NCBI GenBank assembly: GCA_028715985.1
Contig: JAQUQR010000004.1
Location: 1-64,000 of the forward strand
From: Methanocellales archaeon
GTDB lineage: Archaea; Halobacteriota; UBA148
DNA: 64,000 nt
Reading direction: 5' to 3'
In this document: positions 10,705 through 19,647 of the stretch, in pieces
How the letters are laid out: each line of letters begins with the position of its first letter
Position numbering within the stretch: the stretch's first letter is position 1
Program-made: the position numbers and the translations under genes
Notes under the pieces: model-generated
Seen by the model: the letters and a program-made list of their open reading frames with translations, nothing else
Databases searched by the model: none
Told to the model about the DNA's origin: nothing

Positions 10705-12191
10705 CTTTTACCTCTATTGTTATCCTCTTTGGTTACGATTGGGGTCGATTTTCCCCCATGCTTGCTTTTTCGAGTTCGGATATCCACGAGAATAGGGTGC
10801 TCAATGTCATTGCTGACCAACAATGCCACTCCAGGTTGAAGCCTCTTTATATCCTCCTCCATACCGGAATAAAATCCCTCCAGACCTTTGCTGATAGCCT
10901 TTAGATCATTGGGATTAGTCACCTTGAGGATTATCTGTGTATTGCACTGTGATAAAACGCTCTTGTCGATGAGTGCTGGTCGCTGTGATACGACCATGAT
11001 GCCCAAGCCAAATTTTCTTCCTTCTGCTGCTATGGTCCGAAGAATGTTGCTAGACACGCTTTTCTCGAGCCCTTTCTCCGGGCAGAAATTATGTGCTTCC
11101 TCTACTACAAGCATGGCTGGCGGTATCTTCCCCCTTTTTCTTGCTTGGAACAAATCATTACAGAGACGTGCGACGATTATGCCTTGTAGTTCTTGCGTTA
11201 CACCCCCCATGTCTATGATTGATGCCCTCCCCCTTTGAATCAGTTCCTCTATTGTTGTTGGGCTGGAAGATAGTATGCCGGTTTCACGTAGAGACTCCAA
11301 TGCATTGATAACGTTCCATTTAGCCCTGCTCTCCTCCTCTTTACAGAAACTTATGATATCGTCTATCGTGTACAATTCTATTTCTTCTTTTACCCTGTTG
11401 ATGGCTTGGTGTAGAATCCCCATTTGTATGTTAGAACTGATAGTGGTCATTTGGGCCAAGGAATTGGCGCTGAGATTGATCTCATCCAAGCGGAACACCT
11501 TGTCAGCATTTTTATTTAATGTCAAATTCGCGGGCGTATATACGACAATTTGTGATCTATAGTTTTTAGGAGTGACGCCAAATCTTTCCGCGCCTTGCAA
11601 ATCTGTGTTCTCATACTTCAAAGAGACATATTCTCCATGGGGGTCGATTATCAGAAGCGGAACATCCTGCTCCATTAACTCCTCGATTATGACGCCCGCA
11701 GTGTATGATTTCCCGCTGCCAGTTCTTGCCAAAATGGAGCAGTGCTTTTGTACCAGTTTATTCACATCCAAGTGTACTGGCACATCCTGTCCCTGTAGCA
11801 ATCCGAGGTAAATGCCCTCATGAGCGAGACCAAGCGTGCTCTGTATCAACTCCCTATCTGCCTCATATACTCTGTCGCCCGGGGAGAAAGGAGTCTTTGG
11901 TGTCATGAGCATCCCTTGGGCATTCCTAGATCCTATTACGTTTGCCTTTGCGACTATCTTCTCATCTGAGCTTCTCACTCGCGTACCATCTGCGGCACTG
12001 ATGGCTGCATCAAGGGAATAGGTCTCGCTGGATCTGGTGACGGAGATGACTTGCGCCAGCACCCAGCCATTTGATTCATGCCATACCTTCACATAACCTG
12101 TTTGACTGATAACTTGACCCTCTGCAACGGCAAATTTGAAACCAAGCGATCCGGTTTCTCCGAATATGACTCCGATTGGACCTCTAGGCAT
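10683..12191 (-). CDS. herA: HerA-type DNA translocase/helicase ATPase
   Basis: 502 residues. The N-terminal HAS-barrel-like domain is followed by a RecA-type motor with Walker [11 protein letters not shown] (155-164) and Walker [11 protein letters not shown], and by a sensor region [20 protein letters not shown]. HerA forms hexamers that pump DNA and normally works with the nuclease NurA and Mre11-Rad50 in end resection. Here none of those partners is adjacent; herA sits between dphB and UPF0212. The start codon overlaps the dphB stop (TAATG). It could also be a HerA paralogue with another role. Confidence 0.88.
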   Translation of the reverse strand: MPRGPIGVIFGETGSLGFKFAVAEGQVISQTGYVKVWHESNGWVLAQVISVTRSSETYSLDAAISAADGTRVRSSDEKIVAKANVIGSRNAQGMLMTPKTPFSPGDRVYEADRELIQSTLGLAHEGIYLGLLQGQDVPVHLDVNKLVQKHCSILARTGSGKSYTAGVIIEELMEQDVPLLIIDPHGEYVSLKYENTDLQGAERFGVTPKNYRSQIVVYTPANLTLNKNADKVFRLDEINLSANSLAQMTTISSNIQMGILHQAINRVKEEIELYTIDDIISFCKEEESRAKWNVINALESLRETGILSSSPTTIEELIQRGRASIIDMGGVTQELQGIIVARLCNDLFQARKRGKIPPAMLVVEEAHNFCPEKGLEKSVSSNILRTIAAEGRKFGLGIMVVSQRPALIDKSVLSQCNTQIILKVTNPNDLKAISKGLEGFYSGMEEDIKRLQPGVALLVSNDIEHPILVDIRTRKSKHGGKSTPIVTKEDNNRGKRWTIMSR

Positions 12192-12967
12192 TACGATACC
12201 TCCTCTATTATCTCCGAAGGTGCTCCAGCAAGCTTTATGAGAGCCTCCGCCTCTAAAAAGTGCAACTTTCCTGGAAAGACTATGCTCTGAAGGGATGATC
12301 CAAAGTCATATTTCTGCAGTTGATCTACATAATCCGCTTTCACCACAGGGTCTTCTGAGCCAGCACGTGATATCCCGACCGCTATCCCGTTTATAACCTT
12401 TTCTTTCCTCACCCTCTCGACACTAAATAGGAGTTCGATCGCCTGATTTATCGTCATGTACTTTTCCTTTATGTCCATGAATAGTAATGTATGTAGGTTA
12501 TGTTCCTTGTTGACTTTAATTGTATCGTAGGGGGCTTCTGATATTTGTTTTTTGTAGGGAAAGGCAACCGTGGCCGACTTGCCAAATCTGTAGTTCTGCA
12601 GTCCTGTCAGTCCGCACACAGCAGAGTATATCGAGGGTCCATGAATTATTCGGGTCCTGATGCCTTTATCTATGGCCCTGAGCCTGAGATCCACGTGTGT
12701 TGTTGCAATCATGGAATCGCCGCTCGATAGGAAGACCACATTTTGGTCTTTCGCACAGGCCAGGATTTGATCTGCCTGTTCGACATCCTCTCTGTCGACC
12801 ACAACTATCCTCTTCCCATACAACTGCTCCATGGCTCCGATTGTAGTTCCTGTGAGGGCAGAGGTATAGAATTCAGCAAAAACGATGTCCGCATCTGTTA
12901 TCGCCTCAAGGCCCTTCAGCGTTATGTCCTTTTCGTCGTATAATCCCAAACCTACAAATGTAAGCAT
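12191..12967 (-). CDS. dphB: Diphthine synthase DphB (Dph5)
   Basis: 258 residues, normal length. The start MLTFVGLGLYDEKDITLKG and the segments DREDVE, SSGDSMIATTH and HGPSIYSAVCGLTGLQNYRFG are hallmarks of the tetrapyrrole-methylase-fold diphthine synthase. It uses S-adenosylmethionine to methylate the precursor side chain on the modified histidine of elongation factor 2. It is the first gene of the leftward operon that also carries dph6. The divergent winged-helix gene at 13361 shares its upstream region. Confidence 0.95.
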   Translation of the reverse strand: MLTFVGLGLYDEKDITLKGLEAITDADIVFAEFYTSALTGTTIGAMEQLYGKRIVVVDREDVEQADQILACAKDQNVVFLSSGDSMIATTHVDLRLRAIDKGIRTRIIHGPSIYSAVCGLTGLQNYRFGKSATVAFPYKKQISEAPYDTIKVNKEHNLHTLLFMDIKEKYMTINQAIELLFSVERVRKEKVINGIAVGISRAGSEDPVVKADYVDQLQKYDFGSSLQSIVFPGKLHFLEAEALIKLAGAPSEIIEEVS

Positions 12968-13125
12968 TTCATCCCTTCACCACATTTGTGAATATAGGCG
13001 TCAGATACCTTGGTTTTCGTATGATATTAACTCTATTGGCTTATTAGTAATTAAACTATGTAAATAGGTGTGTTTAGGATAAACAGGGCTACCCCTCTAC
13101 TTCTTATGGAAAAACAATCTATCAG

Positions 13126-13336
13126 TTCACAAAGCTATTCACAACTATTCACAACTTGTGGTCATGTGAATACTAAAATAAGGTATAATATACCTGTTTA
13201 ATGCTTAAAAGGAGTATTTTAAGGCCATAATCGCTTTTTAATTTGTTAGAACCTCTATTTCAGCTGAAAAGTATATATAGATGGCCCATATTACTATTCA
13301 CATGCTGTTCACAAAACAGTTTCACATCTCTAGAGG
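13126..13336. promoter_or_regulatory. TTCACA-box cluster between dphB and winged-helix gene
   Basis: The direct repeats TTCACA(A) occur at 13126-13132, 13138-13144 and 13148-13154 (10-12 base spacing). They recur at 13297-13302, 13308-13314 and 13321-13326, on either side of where transcription from the TATA-like gtatatatag (13271-13280) should begin. An inverted copy, GTGAA, is at 13166-13170. Regular spacing of about one helical turn is what a bound regulator would need; the neighbouring winged-helix protein is the obvious candidate. No other gene lies in this 393-base gap. Confidence 0.55.
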
Positions 13337-13360
13337 GGATGGGTCACCAAAGAGGGGTGC

Positions 13361-13801
13361 ATGAAGAAGATAAATCTTGAAATCGTTGATGGCGATATGA
13401 AAACCACCGTCACCTTTGAGGGAGATCTCGGTAAAAAAAGAGTGCTTCAGCTTATTGAGGCTCTGGATTTCCAACCCACATCCACCGAGACTTCTTCACG
13501 CACCCCCCCTGATTCCTTGGACTTGAAGATAGCTGATGAGAAGTTGACGGTCAAGGAAAGACTGAGGTTCTTTCTAAGGTACGAATATCCAAAGATTTGG
13601 TTCACATCTATAGAGGTGCGAGAGCATTATGGGCGCGTCTTTGGAAAGATACCCTTGAGCACCGTTTCCACCTATTTGGCGAGAATGTACAGAGAAGGCA
13701 TTCTAGAGCGCCGGGGCAACCGAGTTCAACGGGAATACCGATTTATCCATGAGGGGCCAACTGACCAAACAGTGGCCCAAAATATGGCACTGCATCTCTA
13801 G
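13361..13801 (+). CDS. Winged-helix DNA-binding protein
   Basis: 146 residues. A short N-terminal beta region (MKKINLEIVDGDMKTTVTF) and a Pro/Ser/Thr-rich linker precede a C-terminal winged helix: ERLRFFLRYEYPKIWFTSIEVREHYG, then PLSTVSTYLARMYREGILERRGNRVQ, where STVSTYLARM reads as the recognition helix and RRGNRVQREYRF as the wing. Likely a transcription regulator. The promoter contains TTCACA boxes, and a 15-of-16 match to the 13321-13336 element (TTCACATCTATAGAGG) lies inside the coding region at 13601-13616, suggesting autoregulation. The family is not named with confidence. Confidence 0.7.
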   Translation: MKKINLEIVDGDMKTTVTFEGDLGKKRVLQLIEALDFQPTSTETSSRTPPDSLDLKIADEKLTVKERLRFFLRYEYPKIWFTSIEVREHYGRVFGKIPLSTVSTYLARMYREGILERRGNRVQREYRFIHEGPTDQTVAQNMALHL

Positions 13802-13847
13802 CTTTACTTTATTATTCATCAGGGACATCTATTCTTGAGGCCATATC

Positions 13848-14828
13848 GTGAGATCTTCATGTGTTAAGGTTCCAAAGTCAAATAGCGAGACCTTTCGTAA
13901 AAAACTGATCAAAATTGGCGCTGTGGATACTTCTCTGAAGATCAAGTCAGATGACAGATTTTTGTATATTCCCATAGTGAATGAATCACTTGCGCCGGCC
14001 GGAGCGGATGTAACCCTTGAGCAATTTGATGCCGTCCAAAAACCAAAGTCAATCGAGGAAATTCTTGGCTTTTCACCTTCCTATGAGATCATCGGCGATA
14101 TAGCGATTCTCCAGGAAGGAAGCATTGACGTTGGCGAAGCAATTCTGAAGGTACATAAGAACGTGAAAACGGTTCTAGTTGCCCTTTCGCCAGTGGAAGG
14201 TGAATTTCGTGTACGGCGTTACAGGGTGCTCGCGGGTGAAAATCGAACCGAGACTGTTTATAGGGAGTATGGTTGTATATACGCATTGGATCTTCAGCGC
14301 GTGTACTTCAGCCCCCGTCTTGCCACAGAACGCGCCAGGGTCGCTGCTCTGGTTGGACCAAAAGAAACTGTCATAGACATGTTTGCAGGTGTTGGCCCCT
14401 TCTCCGTTTTAATCGCCAAGCGCGCCAAGCACGTAGTTTCGATCGACAAGAATCCAGATGCCATCCTGTTTCTGAGCAAGAACGTGGCTCTTAATTCTAT
14501 AACTAACATTAGGGTCATCAGAGATGATGTGCATGAAGTCTCCTCTCACCTAAAAGGTCAAGGGGATAGGATCATCATGAACCTGCCCCATAATGCACGA
14601 GAGTACCTAGATGATGCGCTGGTCATGGCAAAACCCACGGCTACGGTCCATTATTATGATATCCAACCAGAGAATTCATTTGAGGAAGCCCTTGAAACGA
14701 TCAGGGAAGCTACAACACGTAACGGTCGCAAGATCAACGTATTGGGCATAAAAAAGGTAAGGTCCTATGCCCCTAAAAGTTATAATATCTGCGTTGATTT
14801 TCAGGTGATGCAGGATCAAAATTCTTAA
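13848..14828 (+). CDS. Class I SAM methyltransferase, Trm5-type tRNA (guanine-N1) methyltransferase
   Basis: 326 residues, GTG start. The fold is a Rossmann methyltransferase with the SAM loop VIDMFAGVGPFSVLIAKRA (about 180-198), the acidic SVDK/SIDKNP strand, and the catalytic signature NLPHNAREYLDDA typical of the Trm5/Tyw2 family. An N-terminal domain covers residues 1-160. Trm5 methylates G37 next to the tRNA anticodon to prevent frameshifting. Tyw2-like wyosine synthesis enzymes share these motifs, so the exact member (Trm5b or Taw2) is open. It lies just before a tRNA-Thr gene. No ATG is available nearer than the GTG in this frame. Confidence 0.82.
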   Translation: MRSSCVKVPKSNSETFRKKLIKIGAVDTSLKIKSDDRFLYIPIVNESLAPAGADVTLEQFDAVQKPKSIEEILGFSPSYEIIGDIAILQEGSIDVGEAILKVHKNVKTVLVALSPVEGEFRVRRYRVLAGENRTETVYREYGCIYALDLQRVYFSPRLATERARVAALVGPKETVIDMFAGVGPFSVLIAKRAKHVVSIDKNPDAILFLSKNVALNSITNIRVIRDDVHEVSSHLKGQGDRIIMNLPHNAREYLDDALVMAKPTATVHYYDIQPENSFEEALETIREATTRNGRKINVLGIKKVRSYAPKSYNICVDFQVMQDQNS

Positions 14829-14856
14829 GTTGACGGGATACTTATCTTACAACCCA

Positions 14857-14928
14857 GCCGTCGTGGCTTAGTGGTAGAGCGGCCGCCTCGTAAGCGGCAG
14901 GTCGAGGGTTCAATCCCCTCCGACGGCT
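14857..14928 (+). tRNA. tRNA-Thr (anticodon CGU)
   Basis: Cloverleaf with acceptor GCCGTCG (14857-14863) pairing with CGACGGC (14921-14927), discriminator T at 14928. The anticodon stem GCCGC/GCGGC closes loop CTCGTAA, giving anticodon CGT at 14889-14891. The T-arm is GAGGGTTCAATCCCCTC. No intron. Confidence 0.95.
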
Positions 14929-15102
14929 TATGCAAACAGATTCAAACATCGAAAGAGACCGAGCCCTCACCGATAGAATCAGAGAACGGCTTTTGCGTTT
15001 CAAAACCACTAATGAAAATGAGCCAAGACTAAAGAAGACATTCTGAACATGCTTGACGAATTAGATAGTAGGATTCACACGAACACGACGAAACAGACCC
15101 TA

Positions 15103-15240
15103 ATGCGCCCTCTCACCTCGGTTTGGGATCAAGCGTCGTAGTGCCTATCGAAAATGGCTCTCTATCGCTGGGGACGTGGCAGGGCATCTTTTTGGTAGGA
15201 ATTGGACGGTCCGAGAAAAAGGACCGTTAATATCAATATA
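15103..15240 (+). pseudogene. Remnant of a YjbQ/UPF0047-type gene
   Basis: Frame pieces read LTSV, then GSSVVVPIENGSLSLGTWQG and IFLV, then after a one-base frame change DGPRKRTVNINI. Together they match the conserved C-terminal part of the YjbQ family (thiamine-phosphate-synthase-like small proteins). The frame shifts near 15200 and no intact start exists. A 38-codon open frame at 14930-15046 may be the decayed 5' part or unrelated. The piece lies between two tRNA genes, a common landing zone for mobile DNA. Confidence 0.6.
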
Positions 15241-15321
15241 TGCAGTCAGAATTATGGGGGAAGGCTAACGTTCAAATAAAGAAAAATATTCAAATAAGTA
15301 AAGAATCATCTATATAAACAA

Positions 15322-15444
15322 GCGGGGGTCGCCAAGTCTGGTCAAACGAACTTTTGGCTGAGCTTGACCAAAAGTGGGACCATAGGCGGTAGGCTCAAGA
15401 TCTACTCTCATAGGAGTTCGCGGGTTCAAATCCCTCCCCCCGCA
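15322..15444 (+). tRNA. tRNA-Leu (anticodon CAA) with a D-loop intron
   Basis: The acceptor GCGGGGG (15322-15328) pairs with CCCCCGC (15437-15443), discriminator A. The anticodon stem GTAGG/TCTAC closes loop CTCAAGA, giving anticodon CAA, and a long variable arm marks tRNA-Leu. A 38-base insertion (15346-15383) interrupts the D-loop between ggtcaa and aggcgg. It forms a bulge-helix-bulge: helix GGTC/GACC flanked by 3-base bulges AAA and ATA, with an inner hairpin CTTTTGG/CCAAAAG. Removal after the second base of each bulge yields the standard D-loop ggtcaaaggc and an 85-base tRNA. The T-stem has one C-T mismatch. Confidence 0.85.
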
Positions 15445-15596
15445 TCAAACTTGAGCGTTATAAGAGCAATGCCAAGAGGATTCTAAGATATATGCCTATG
15501 CCGATTAAGACGCCATGCTTGACATGCCCACTTTTGAAATTTGATAAGAAATTGATTTTCAATTCCAAGGTTGTAGTTAATTTCCATCTTGAAAGT

Positions 15597-16067
15597 CTAT
15601 TTCAGCTTATTTAGTCTCTGAAAGTGGTCAAGAATTCTCGGATCGCTTCTAGGGTCTATGCCTTCAAAAAAATTGGGAGTAGGGTAACCTTTTTTCAGCG
15701 TTATTGTATTGTCAGTTATAACAAAAGTTTCTATAACTGTTCCCCCATAGGACATAGATGAAATCGGAGTCCAGAAGGCTCCATTATAAATCTGTTGGTT
15801 ACCTAATTTAATTACAAAAGGCTCCCCATAAGTTACATTTACAACTTTTAATGCCTGTATTTTCTTAACCCCTTCTTCAGTCAGTTTGATTTCGTGGCTA
15901 TTCTTGTCATACCACACAATTTCCTCATCAGATATCACCAACTCATCATTCTTTAAAAGATAAATTCCAAAAGTTGAGCCTCTCAGTTGGCTAGTATAAT
16001 AATAGAATATTCCCACAACTAAAACAACTGCAACTACTAGAAGGACTAATGCGGTTCTTTTTTGCAC
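15597..16067 (-). CDS. Hypothetical membrane-anchored extracytoplasmic protein
   Basis: 156 residues of unknown family. One N-terminal membrane helix (residues 5-26, ALVLLVVAVVLVVGIFYYY) is followed by an exported domain. The domain contains LLKNDELVISDEEIVWYD, LTEEGVKKIQALKV and a C-terminal YPTPNFFEGIDPRSDPRI. The hydrophobic segment has no lipobox cysteine, so it is probably a membrane anchor rather than a cleaved signal. It is divergent from the Fic gene and shares with it a region of GGGCAC/GTGCCC operator-like repeats. No function is assigned. Confidence 0.6.
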   Translation of the reverse strand: MQKRTALVLLVVAVVLVVGIFYYYTSQLRGSTFGIYLLKNDELVISDEEIVWYDKNSHEIKLTEEGVKKIQALKVVNVTYGEPFVIKLGNQQIYNGAFWTPISSMSYGGTVIETFVITDNTITLKKGYPTPNFFEGIDPRSDPRILDHFQRLNKLK

Positions 16068-16170
16068 AATATATCTCTGTTGAATATAATCTTATATTTT
16101 TGCTCTTTTTGAAGCCATTTAGGTACAGAAATTTTAGATGAATGCAAGCTTTTGCTGGGATGCTTGACGA

Positions 16171-16305
16171 ACTTATAAGGGCACAACTTTAAACAAAAAT
16201 AGTGATAATTATGGTACTTTGTGCCCATATACTATACCAAAGAAATTTATACGGGCACTTCTTTTAATAAAATCCGATGACTTTATATATTCTTGTGCCC
16301 ATACA
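16171..16305 (+). promoter_or_regulatory. Duplicated operator/promoter region upstream of Fic gene
   Basis: Four hexamers are arranged as two identical modules: GGGCAC at 16179-16184 with GTGCCC at 16221-16226, and GGGCAC at 16253-16258 with GTGCCC at 16295-16300. Both modules have exactly 42 bases between hexamer starts (four helical turns) and lie 74 bases apart. Each GGGCAC follows a TATA-like stretch (acttataa, atttatac), and each GTGCCC is followed by ATA. This looks like a tandem duplication of a promoter-operator with its inverted half-sites preserved. Confidence 0.6.
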
Positions 16306-16311
16306 ACATGC

Positions 16312-17259
16312 ATGGTCTATCTGGAGAAGATCGAGAGGGGAAGCAAGACCTACTACTATCTCACGAAGAATTTTAGAGTTAGTGGACAAGGGTGGAAGAA
16401 ACTAAGGAAGTATGTGGGTGGCAACCCCCCCTCTAAAGAGCAGACCAAGAAAGCGATTGAAGAGATTGAGGCAGATGCACTGAAAAAAGGGCTCCTGAAA
16501 CCCCTCTCTAAATACGCTTACCTGAGCGATGAGGAAGCAGAGAAATTGCAGGATTTAAAAGAAGTTTTTAACGAATGGCGCGGGAAACTAAGTGCTGTTG
16601 AGAAAAGGAAATACGAAGAAGACTTTGTCGTGAGGTTTACCTATAACTCGAATGCCATTGAAGGCAACCGTTTAAGCCTTCGTGAAACGAGCATGATTTT
16701 AACCGAGAACATGATCCCTGCCGGCGTTGCTCCCAATGATTACAATGAGGCGGTCAACTCAAAACACTGCTATGAATTTATGAAAAGGTATGCTGGTGAA
16801 TTCAATCAGAAGTTTTTGCTGAAGATTCATGAGCTGCTTACGAGGAACACTGACTGCGAAATTGTAGGCAGTTACAGAGATTATGAGGTCAGGATTTCAG
16901 GTTCTGAATGGATCCCTCCCACCCACAAAAAGGTCAGAGAAGAAATGAGGAAAGTTTTCCAGTGGTATTATTCCGCCAGGAAGAAACTGCACCCTGTTGA
17001 ATTAGGCTCGATCCTGCACAACAAACTGGTAAGGGTCCATCCGTTTGCCGATGGGAATGGGAGGACGTCCAGAGTTGTAATGAACTGGATACTGATGAAG
17101 AACGAATTTCCGATGTTTTACATAGAGCTGAGGGACAAGATGAAATATTATGAAGCGGTCGAAGAAGGGGACAAAGGCAATGATGAGGCGATAGTGCATT
17201 ATGTTGCAAGGGTGCTGATGGAGCAGCTGAGTCAAAAGGTATCGGGACCTAATTTATAA
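16312..17259 (+). CDS. Fic-domain AMP-transferase family protein
   Basis: 315 residues from ATG 16312; this start lies after the operator repeats and fits the family better than upstream starts. The Fic core motif HPFADGNGRTSR is at residues 243-254, with catalytic His243. Upstream, SNAIEGN (113-119) is the inhibitory helix motif of class II Fic proteins, which blocks ATP until displaced. Such proteins transfer AMP or another nucleotide to hydroxyls of target proteins, and some act as toxins or stress regulators. The N-terminal 90 residues are extra and unassigned. No antitoxin partner gene is next to it; the inhibition is built in. Confidence 0.88.
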   Translation: MVYLEKIERGSKTYYYLTKNFRVSGQGWKKLRKYVGGNPPSKEQTKKAIEEIEADALKKGLLKPLSKYAYLSDEEAEKLQDLKEVFNEWRGKLSAVEKRKYEEDFVVRFTYNSNAIEGNRLSLRETSMILTENMIPAGVAPNDYNEAVNSKHCYEFMKRYAGEFNQKFLLKIHELLTRNTDCEIVGSYRDYEVRISGSEWIPPTHKKVREEMRKVFQWYYSARKKLHPVELGSILHNKLVRVHPFADGNGRTSRVVMNWILMKNEFPMFYIELRDKMKYYEAVEEGDKGNDEAIVHYVARVLMEQLSQKVSGPNL

Positions 17260-17268
17260 GGGACGTAT

Positions 17269-17463
17269 ATGGATGGAACTAAAAGATCGAATATCAAGCC
17301 CGGGATAAGGGTGGCAATTGTGCTTAAGAAGGATCAGCGCTCAGGAAAGCTAACCGAGGGTATAGTTAAGGACATTCTCACGAATTCCGCAAAACATCCC
17401 CATGGGATCAAAGTCCGCCTTATGTCAGGCGAAGTCGGAAGAGTGAAAGAAGTTCTACGGTAG
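17269..17463 (+). CDS. YwbE family protein (DUF2196)
   Basis: 64 residues matching the whole YwbE family: IKPGIRVAIVLKKDQRSGKL, then EGIVKDILTNSAKHPHGIKV and the end GEVGRVKEVL. This is a small beta-barrel-like protein of unknown function, shared by bacteria and archaea and probably moved by transfer. It starts nine bases after the Fic stop, in the same direction, so co-transcription is likely. Confidence 0.9.
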   Translation: MDGTKRSNIKPGIRVAIVLKKDQRSGKLTEGIVKDILTNSAKHPHGIKVRLMSGEVGRVKEVLR

Positions 17464-17575
17464 GATATCCCGATTTTCATAATATCGATTAAAGGATAAT
17501 CCGGAATTGGTTAATTCGATCTTGGCCATTTTAGCACCTTTAAAATGATAGGCACATTTAAAACTATAGGTTAAA

Positions 17576-17685
17576 TAGTTGATTAATCAACTATATAGTT
17601 GATAAAGCGACATTTGATTAAAATGCTTAACGAAGCTGAATTAAGAATACTCTCTGCCTTCTTCCCAGAGTTTGTAGTTGATTGA
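17576..17685 (+). pseudogene. Palindromic operator and 20-codon remnant of a regulator
   Basis: A perfect 18-base palindrome, tagttgattaatcaacta (17576-17593), is followed by a partial repeat (tatagttgata). A short frame at 17623-17685 then reads MLNEAELRILSAFFPEFVVD and stops. The peptide resembles the first helix of small helix-turn-helix regulators, so this may be a regulator gene cut short after its start together with its operator. The surrounding 290 bases hold nothing else recognisable. Confidence 0.35.
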
Positions 17686-17752
17686 ATGTGATTAATTATT
17701 CACCATTAAAGCGATTTTTCCAACAGCAGGATGCCGTTTCTTTTCGTGCGTT

Positions 17753-19549
17753 TCATAAAGAACAATAGTAATCTCTTATTTTCTTAGCCATTAGCAATCT
17801 TCTTTCCGTTAAAAACTCATCGTAATTATCAACATCCATTGCAACAATAGTTTCAGGTATGCAATTCATCGTTAAATTTTCTTTAAGGGATTGGGAAGTA
17901 CCTATACCGCCATATTTTAGCTCGCCGCCATTGCACTGTTCTCTTAACGTATCAAAATATATCTTCGGTGCTTTATTGCCTATCTGGACATTTATCTCTG
18001 ATTGCATATAAACATAGTTAGCAATCTGGTTGTATTGCCATCTTTTCAATCCACTTTTCTTTAGGTAATCTCTGGGAAATACGTGATGTATGTCTCCCCT
18101 ATGAGAAATTAAATCTTTCACTGTTATGTCTTTTGATAAAAAGCCTTTATCATTTGATTTTACTTGTGCAGCTAAATAGACATTAAAGTTAGGACTACTT
18201 GACACAGAAGTATTGAGATTCTGTACTAAGGCGGCATCCCAAAAAGCATCAGATAAGTCAGCATTTTCAACGCTTTTAAGATGTTCTTCAAAGTCTTTAC
18301 TTGAAATGTTTTTTATATCAAAATCAAACATAGATTCTGGAGAACCAGAGTATCTACCAGTCAGAATTGACAAAACAAACCATTTACGCACATATGTTTC
18401 TATCTCGGCAGGATTATAGTTCTGGGATTTTAGTTTGAGATACAGCATATATGCAAAGTTTAGGGCGTTTTGTGAGCGGATAAGCTTAGGAGAAATGAAC
18501 CCTGCTGATTTAATTATCATTAAGAACCTCTTGAAATTGGTCTCATTAACGAAGTTTAGTATGCCTTTTTCAAGAGTGGCAAATGATTCCTTCGCTATTT
18601 CTTCTTCGTATGTCCTTGTCTCAAAATTCCTACCTGAGAGTAAACTAACCAAATCGGCTAATTTTCCTCTATTAAATTCGGATGTGAAAGCCACTCTCAA
18701 TAAATCGTTATAATCAGGGTCATATAGGTCTTCTTTTTCGTTTCGTAACCATGACATCTTTTGGAAGTAGTTTGTGGTGGTAAACTCCTTGTCTACTTCA
18801 GTAATATGGGAGTAGAATTCAGGAGCAACTGCCAAATGACAGAAGTAGTCAATAAACTTTCTAAGAGTTGGGCCACCGTAACTTTCATTCGCTGCAATTT
18901 TCGACATAGCAAAATCTGCTTGGCTCAACACAACCCCTTGTGAGTTAATTCGTATGAAAATTTCTGTTACAGTTTCGATATCCAAGTCAGAATCCAACTC
19001 GATTAATCCAAGTTGTTTTTGTGTTATTTTCCTTAGATATTCTATCTTGTCAAAAATGAATTTACGGTCAATATTCTCATTTTTGGAGCAATATGTTTCG
19101 ACTAAATTAAATACGTCCACATCTCCAGAAATTATTTTAGATATATCTGGCAGCCAGCTACTATCTCGCTCAATGGCTGTGTTAAGCACCTCAAATTTTT
19201 CTTTTAAAGGGTTAAAAGCTATTTTTATTTTCACTCTTTTATACTCTTTATCAATTACATGGTCTCCCAAAATCGCAGCAGTGAGTGCCGTTACACGTTG
19301 TTGTCCGTCAATAAGGATTTTCTTACCCTCTGCGGTAGTACCATCTTTTAGTTTTACATTTGGGTTACGCCAGGCAATTAAATAACCTATTGGATATCCC
19401 TGGTATAAAGAATCCATTAAATCTCTCACCTTTGTTGCATCCCAAACAAAAGGTCTTTGAATTTCGGGTATTGCTATCTCGCCTGCTTTTACCCACGAGA
19501 GAATCGTTTCTACCAAATGTTGATTGACTGAATACTTCTGCGTTTTCAT
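17753..19549 (-). CDS. DUF262/DUF1524-type nuclease (GmrSD-like)
   Basis: 598 residues. The N-terminal DUF262 (ParB/Srx-like) domain is shown by [28 protein letters not shown] and [11 protein letters not shown]. The C-terminal DUF1524 HNH-like nuclease part is shown by [14 protein letters not shown] and [14 protein letters not shown]. Fused proteins of this layout include the modification-dependent restriction enzyme GmrSD, which cuts DNA with glucosylated or otherwise modified bases, so an anti-virus role is plausible. No methylase is adjacent, as expected for this type. A tandem cttttaatcactt repeat lies just upstream (19551-19580). Confidence 0.82.
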   Translation of the reverse strand: MKTQKYSVNQHLVETILSWVKAGEIAIPEIQRPFVWDATKVRDLMDSLYQGYPIGYLIAWRNPNVKLKDGTTAEGKKILIDGQQRVTALTAAILGDHVIDKEYKRVKIKIAFNPLKEKFEVLNTAIERDSSWLPDISKIISGDVDVFNLVETYCSKNENIDRKFIFDKIEYLRKITQKQLGLIELDSDLDIETVTEIFIRINSQGVVLSQADFAMSKIAANESYGGPTLRKFIDYFCHLAVAPEFYSHITEVDKEFTTTNYFQKMSWLRNEKEDLYDPDYNDLLRVAFTSEFNRGKLADLVSLLSGRNFETRTYEEEIAKESFATLEKGILNFVNETNFKRFLMIIKSAGFISPKLIRSQNALNFAYMLYLKLKSQNYNPAEIETYVRKWFVLSILTGRYSGSPESMFDFDIKNISSKDFEEHLKSVENADLSDAFWDAALVQNLNTSVSSSPNFNVYLAAQVKSNDKGFLSKDITVKDLISHRGDIHHVFPRDYLKKSGLKRWQYNQIANYVYMQSEINVQIGNKAPKIYFDTLREQCNGGELKYGGIGTSQSLKENLTMNCIPETIVAMDVDNYDEFLTERRLLMAKKIRDYYCSL

Positions 19550-19647
19550 CTTTTAATCACTTTTCTTTTAATCACTTTATTAGAATCAGTTCATTAAAAC
19601 TTTTCTGGTATAGGTTCTTCAACCCCACCACCTTATTATTTCGACAT

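Noticed and set aside
14930-15046. 38-codon frame after tRNA-Thr as an integrase remnant
   Set aside because: Charged helical peptide without any recombinase motif; too short to assign, and no direct repeat of the tRNA 3' end was found.
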